From Pseudonocardia sediminis (GTDB lineage: Bacteria > Actinomycetota > Actinomycetes > Mycobacteriales > Pseudonocardiaceae): DNA of 64,000 nucleotides. The position numbers and the translations under genes are program-made. Within the stretch, counting starts at the first letter, position 1. Each line of letters begins with the position of its first letter. The stretch covers positions 3,284,001 through 3,348,000 of the forward strand of contig NZ_SHKL01000001.1 of assembly GCF_004217185.1 (NCBI RefSeq), read 5' to 3'. Shown here piece after piece: positions 62,343 to 64,000 of this stretch. The notes under the pieces are model-generated. The model was not told the origin of the DNA. It made no database searches and saw nothing but the letters and a program-made list of their open reading frames with translations.

Positions 62343-63439
62343 TTGGCCAGGGCCTCGGTGAGGACCTGGGCCGGGACGGCACCGGCGGCGATCCGGCCGT
62401 CGTCGGTGATGATCGCGGTGCCGACGGCGGTGCCGATCTGGCGTCCGCTGCCCCACGCTCCGCTGACCGGGGTGCCGAGCTGCGACAGGTCCGGCGCACC
62501 GGCCCCGTCCGGGCCCGCCTGCTCGTCCGGCTTCGCCGTACCGGGCTCGCCCTTCGGCGTCTGCGCGACGACGACCGTGTCCCACCCGTCGCCGACGATC
62601 CTCGGCGAACCGGCGGCCTGCTTCTCCCCGGACCTCGGCGCCCCGGCACCCGGCTTCGCGCCCTCCGGGCGGGCCGGCTGGTCCTGCACCGTGGAACCCG
62701 GCGGCGGGGTGAAGGCGAACAGCGACGCGTCCTGCGGTCCGAACGTCACGTCGGTGAAGCCGACCTGGAACGCCGGCTCGGGCGAGCCGTTGGCCAGTAC
62801 CGAGAGCTGCAGCGGGACGCGCTTCTCGGCGTCGACGGCGATCCGCACCTCGCGCAGCAGCGTGCGCTCGGTGGGCTTGGGGTCGAGGACGAGCTGGTAG
62901 GCCGGTCGGCCGGCGATCTCGGCGGTGCCGTCGACGGAGACGGTGCTGGTGGTGCGCAGCTCGCCGATCGCCTGTGCGGCCGCGGCGGCCGGGTCGGTGG
63001 TGGCGCCCTCCGGCGGGCCGGGCTTCTCGCCCTTGCTCGCCGGGGTCTTCGTGACCGTGCGGTTCTCGGAGTCGTAGGACCACAGCGTGGTCCCGTCGGC
63101 GACGTAGGTCTTCTCGCCCTGCGCGGTCGGCAGCGAGACACGGCCCTTGCCGTCGTCGCCGGACCAGATGCGGGCGGTGCTGGTGCCGTTCGCGGCCTGC
63201 GGGACGCCCGGCAGTGCGGGCAGCCCGAGCCGGTTGTCGAGTGCCACGGTGCCGTCGAACGGGCCGGGCTTCGCGGTCAGCACCGACGAGACGAGCTCCT
63301 CCGGGCTGACCGGCGGCAGCTCCGGGGCCGCCGACGCCCCGCCCGGTGCGACGACCAGACCGATCCCCACGGCGGCGGCGAGTGCCGCACCGATTCCCCC
63401 CGCCGTCCAGCGGCGTCGTGCAGTGCTCCGGTTCCCCAT
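62339..63439 (-). CDS. Secreted LolA/RseB-like (DUF2092-type) protein
   Basis: The 366-residue product has a signal peptide (RRRW followed by a long Ala/Gly core, likely cleavage after ASA near ~37) without a lipobox Cys. The middle (~45-255) reads like the LolA/RseB half-barrel: SARIWSGDDGKG-type strands, TTLWSYDSENRTVTK, GRPAYQLVLDPKPTE and VPLQLSVLANGS. A Pro/Gly linker then leads to a C-terminal segment GTAVGTAIITDDGRIAAG. It starts the operon with an ABC ATPase and permease, so it may handle the exported lipid or signal envelope stress. The ATG at 63439 is preferred; a GTG at 63457 is possible. Confidence 0.78.
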   Translation of the reverse strand: MGNRSTARRRWTAGGIGAALAAAVGIGLVVAPGGASAAPELPPVSPEELVSSVLTAKPGPFDGTVALDNRLGLPALPGVPQAANGTSTARIWSGDDGKGRVSLPTAQGEKTYVADGTTLWSYDSENRTVTKTPASKGEKPGPPEGATTDPAAAAAQAIGELRTTSTVSVDGTAEIAGRPAYQLVLDPKPTERTLLREVRIAVDAEKRVPLQLSVLANGSPEPAFQVGFTDVTFGPQDASLFAFTPPPGSTVQDQPARPEGAKPGAGAPRSGEKQAAGSPRIVGDGWDTVVVAQTPKGEPGTAKPDEQAGPDGAGAPDLSQLGTPVSGAWGSGRQIGTAVGTAIITDDGRIAAGAVPAQVLTEALAK

Positions 63440-63510
63440 GACCACAGCCTGACGCACCGAGCCTGAGAGGTTCTCAGCGCGAGCGTTCCGCGATTGTCGG
63501 TGGCGGGCCC

Positions 63511-63516
63511 TACCGT
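63511..63516 (+). promoter_or_regulatory. Candidate leaderless -10 for the OmpR-type regulator
   Basis: TACCGT is seven bases from the GTG at 63524, the spacing expected for a leaderless transcript. Confidence 0.4.
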
Positions 63517-63523
63517 CGTTGCC

Positions 63524-64000
63524 GTGACGAGGGTGCTGGTGGTGGACGACGAGGCCGGGGTGCGGTCCGCGCTGCGGCGCGGGCTCACCGCGGAGGGGAT
63601 GGACGTCGTCGCCCTCGCCGACGGGACGTCGGCCCTGGAGGCGGCGTTGACCGGGGGGTTCGACGCCGTCGTCCTGGACATCATCCTGCCCGGGCTCTCC
63701 GGGTACCGGGTGCTGGAGCGGCTGCGCGCGGCCGGCGTGGGGACGCCGGTGCTGCTGGTCTCGGCGAAGGACGGGGAGGTCGACCAGGCCGACGGGCTCG
63801 ACCTGGGCGCGGACGGCTACCTCGTCAAGCCGTTCTCGTTCGTCGTGCTCGTCGCCCAGCTCAAGGCTCTGCTGCGCCGCCGCGACGCGGGGTCGGCGGC
63901 GCCCCGGATCACGCTCGGGGAGCTGGTGGTCGACCCGGCCGCCGGCTCCGCGGCGTGGGCCGGTCAGGAGCTGGAGCTCTCGCCCCGGGAGTTCGCGGTG
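63524..64000 (+). CDS. OmpR-family response regulator, partial (cut by right edge)
   Basis: The first 159 residues of a transcriptional response regulator. The receiver domain has D8/D9, the phospho-acceptor D52 in VLDIILPG, S80 and K102 in YLVKPFSF. A winged-helix output domain begins at ~126 (RITLGELVVDP) and is cut at LSPREFAV. The GTG lies seven bases after TACCGT with no ribosome binding site, suggesting a leaderless start. It is divergent from the LolA-like/ABC operon, which it may control; its kinase would lie beyond the edge. Confidence 0.92.
   Translation, partial: MTRVLVVDDEAGVRSALRRGLTAEGMDVVALADGTSALEAALTGGFDAVVLDIILPGLSGYRVLERLRAAGVGTPVLLVSAKDGEVDQADGLDLGADGYLVKPFSFVVLVAQLKALLRRRDAGSAAPRITLGELVVDPAAGSAAWAGQELELSPREFAV

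Overview
This window is about 64 kb of very GC-rich DNA (roughly 74% by eye, nearly every third codon position G or C) from a high-GC actinobacterium. BldD, WhiA, RbpA, actinobacterial IHF, a helicase-dead PriA and a PyrR with a mycobacterial-type leader all point to the Pseudonocardiaceae, most likely Pseudonocardia or a close relative. Most of it is conserved chromosomal backbone; I see no prophage, IS element, CRISPR array, tRNA or rRNA gene. From memory of gene order, the left part (efp-nusB-bldD-pyr) matches Streptomyces, and the stretch from mihF to ctaB follows the Mycobacterium tuberculosis order Rv1388 to Rv1451.

Layout. 1-2 kb: a response regulator and an unusual membrane kinase that leaves the window. 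2.2-3.8 kb: efp, nusB and, convergent, bldD. 4.3-13.1 kb: the pyrimidine operon pyrR-pyrB-pyrC-carA-carB-pyrF, every junction overlapping by 1-4 bases, with a PyrR-binding hairpin covering the pyrR ribosome binding site. 13.4-16 kb: mihF, gmk, rpoZ, coaBC. 16-18.2 kb: a secreted SH3-type protein on the minus strand and metK. 18.4-24.9 kb: priA, def, fmt, rsmB. 25-29.9 kb: rpe and the riboflavin operon ribD-ribE-ribBA-ribH plus a PH-like membrane protein. 29.9-36 kb: a DUF2786 gene divergent from uvrC across a LexA-type box, then rapZ, a CofD-like protein and whiA. 36.1-40.3 kb: a von Willebrand A protein, then gap-pgk-tpiA. 40.4-46.5 kb: secG, rbpA and a more variable set (TylF-like methyltransferase, DUF418 membrane protein, TrpB2, a broken patatin gene, purT). 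46.6-54.9 kb on the minus strand: the pentose phosphate operon tkt-tal-pgi-like-zwf-opcA-pgl. 55.3-64 kb: ctaB, an EamA-type transporter, an S9 peptidase, a quinone oxidoreductase, an ABC exporter with a secreted LolA/RseB-like protein, and an OmpR-type regulator cut by the right edge.

How it works together. The window supplies UMP synthesis, riboflavin, SAM, coenzyme A and heme O precursors, lower glycolysis and both branches of the pentose phosphate pathway, together with the general machinery (EF-P, NusB, omega, RbpA, IHF, deformylase, formyltransferase) and two developmental regulators (BldD, WhiA). The points most worth a second look are a glucose-6-phosphate isomerase homologue in the pentose phosphate operon that has lost its active-site motifs, a kinase whose first dimerisation helix lacks the phospho-accepting histidine, long disordered extensions on RsmB and CarA, a LexA box between uvrC and a DUF2786 gene, and several genes that appear to be transcribed without a leader.
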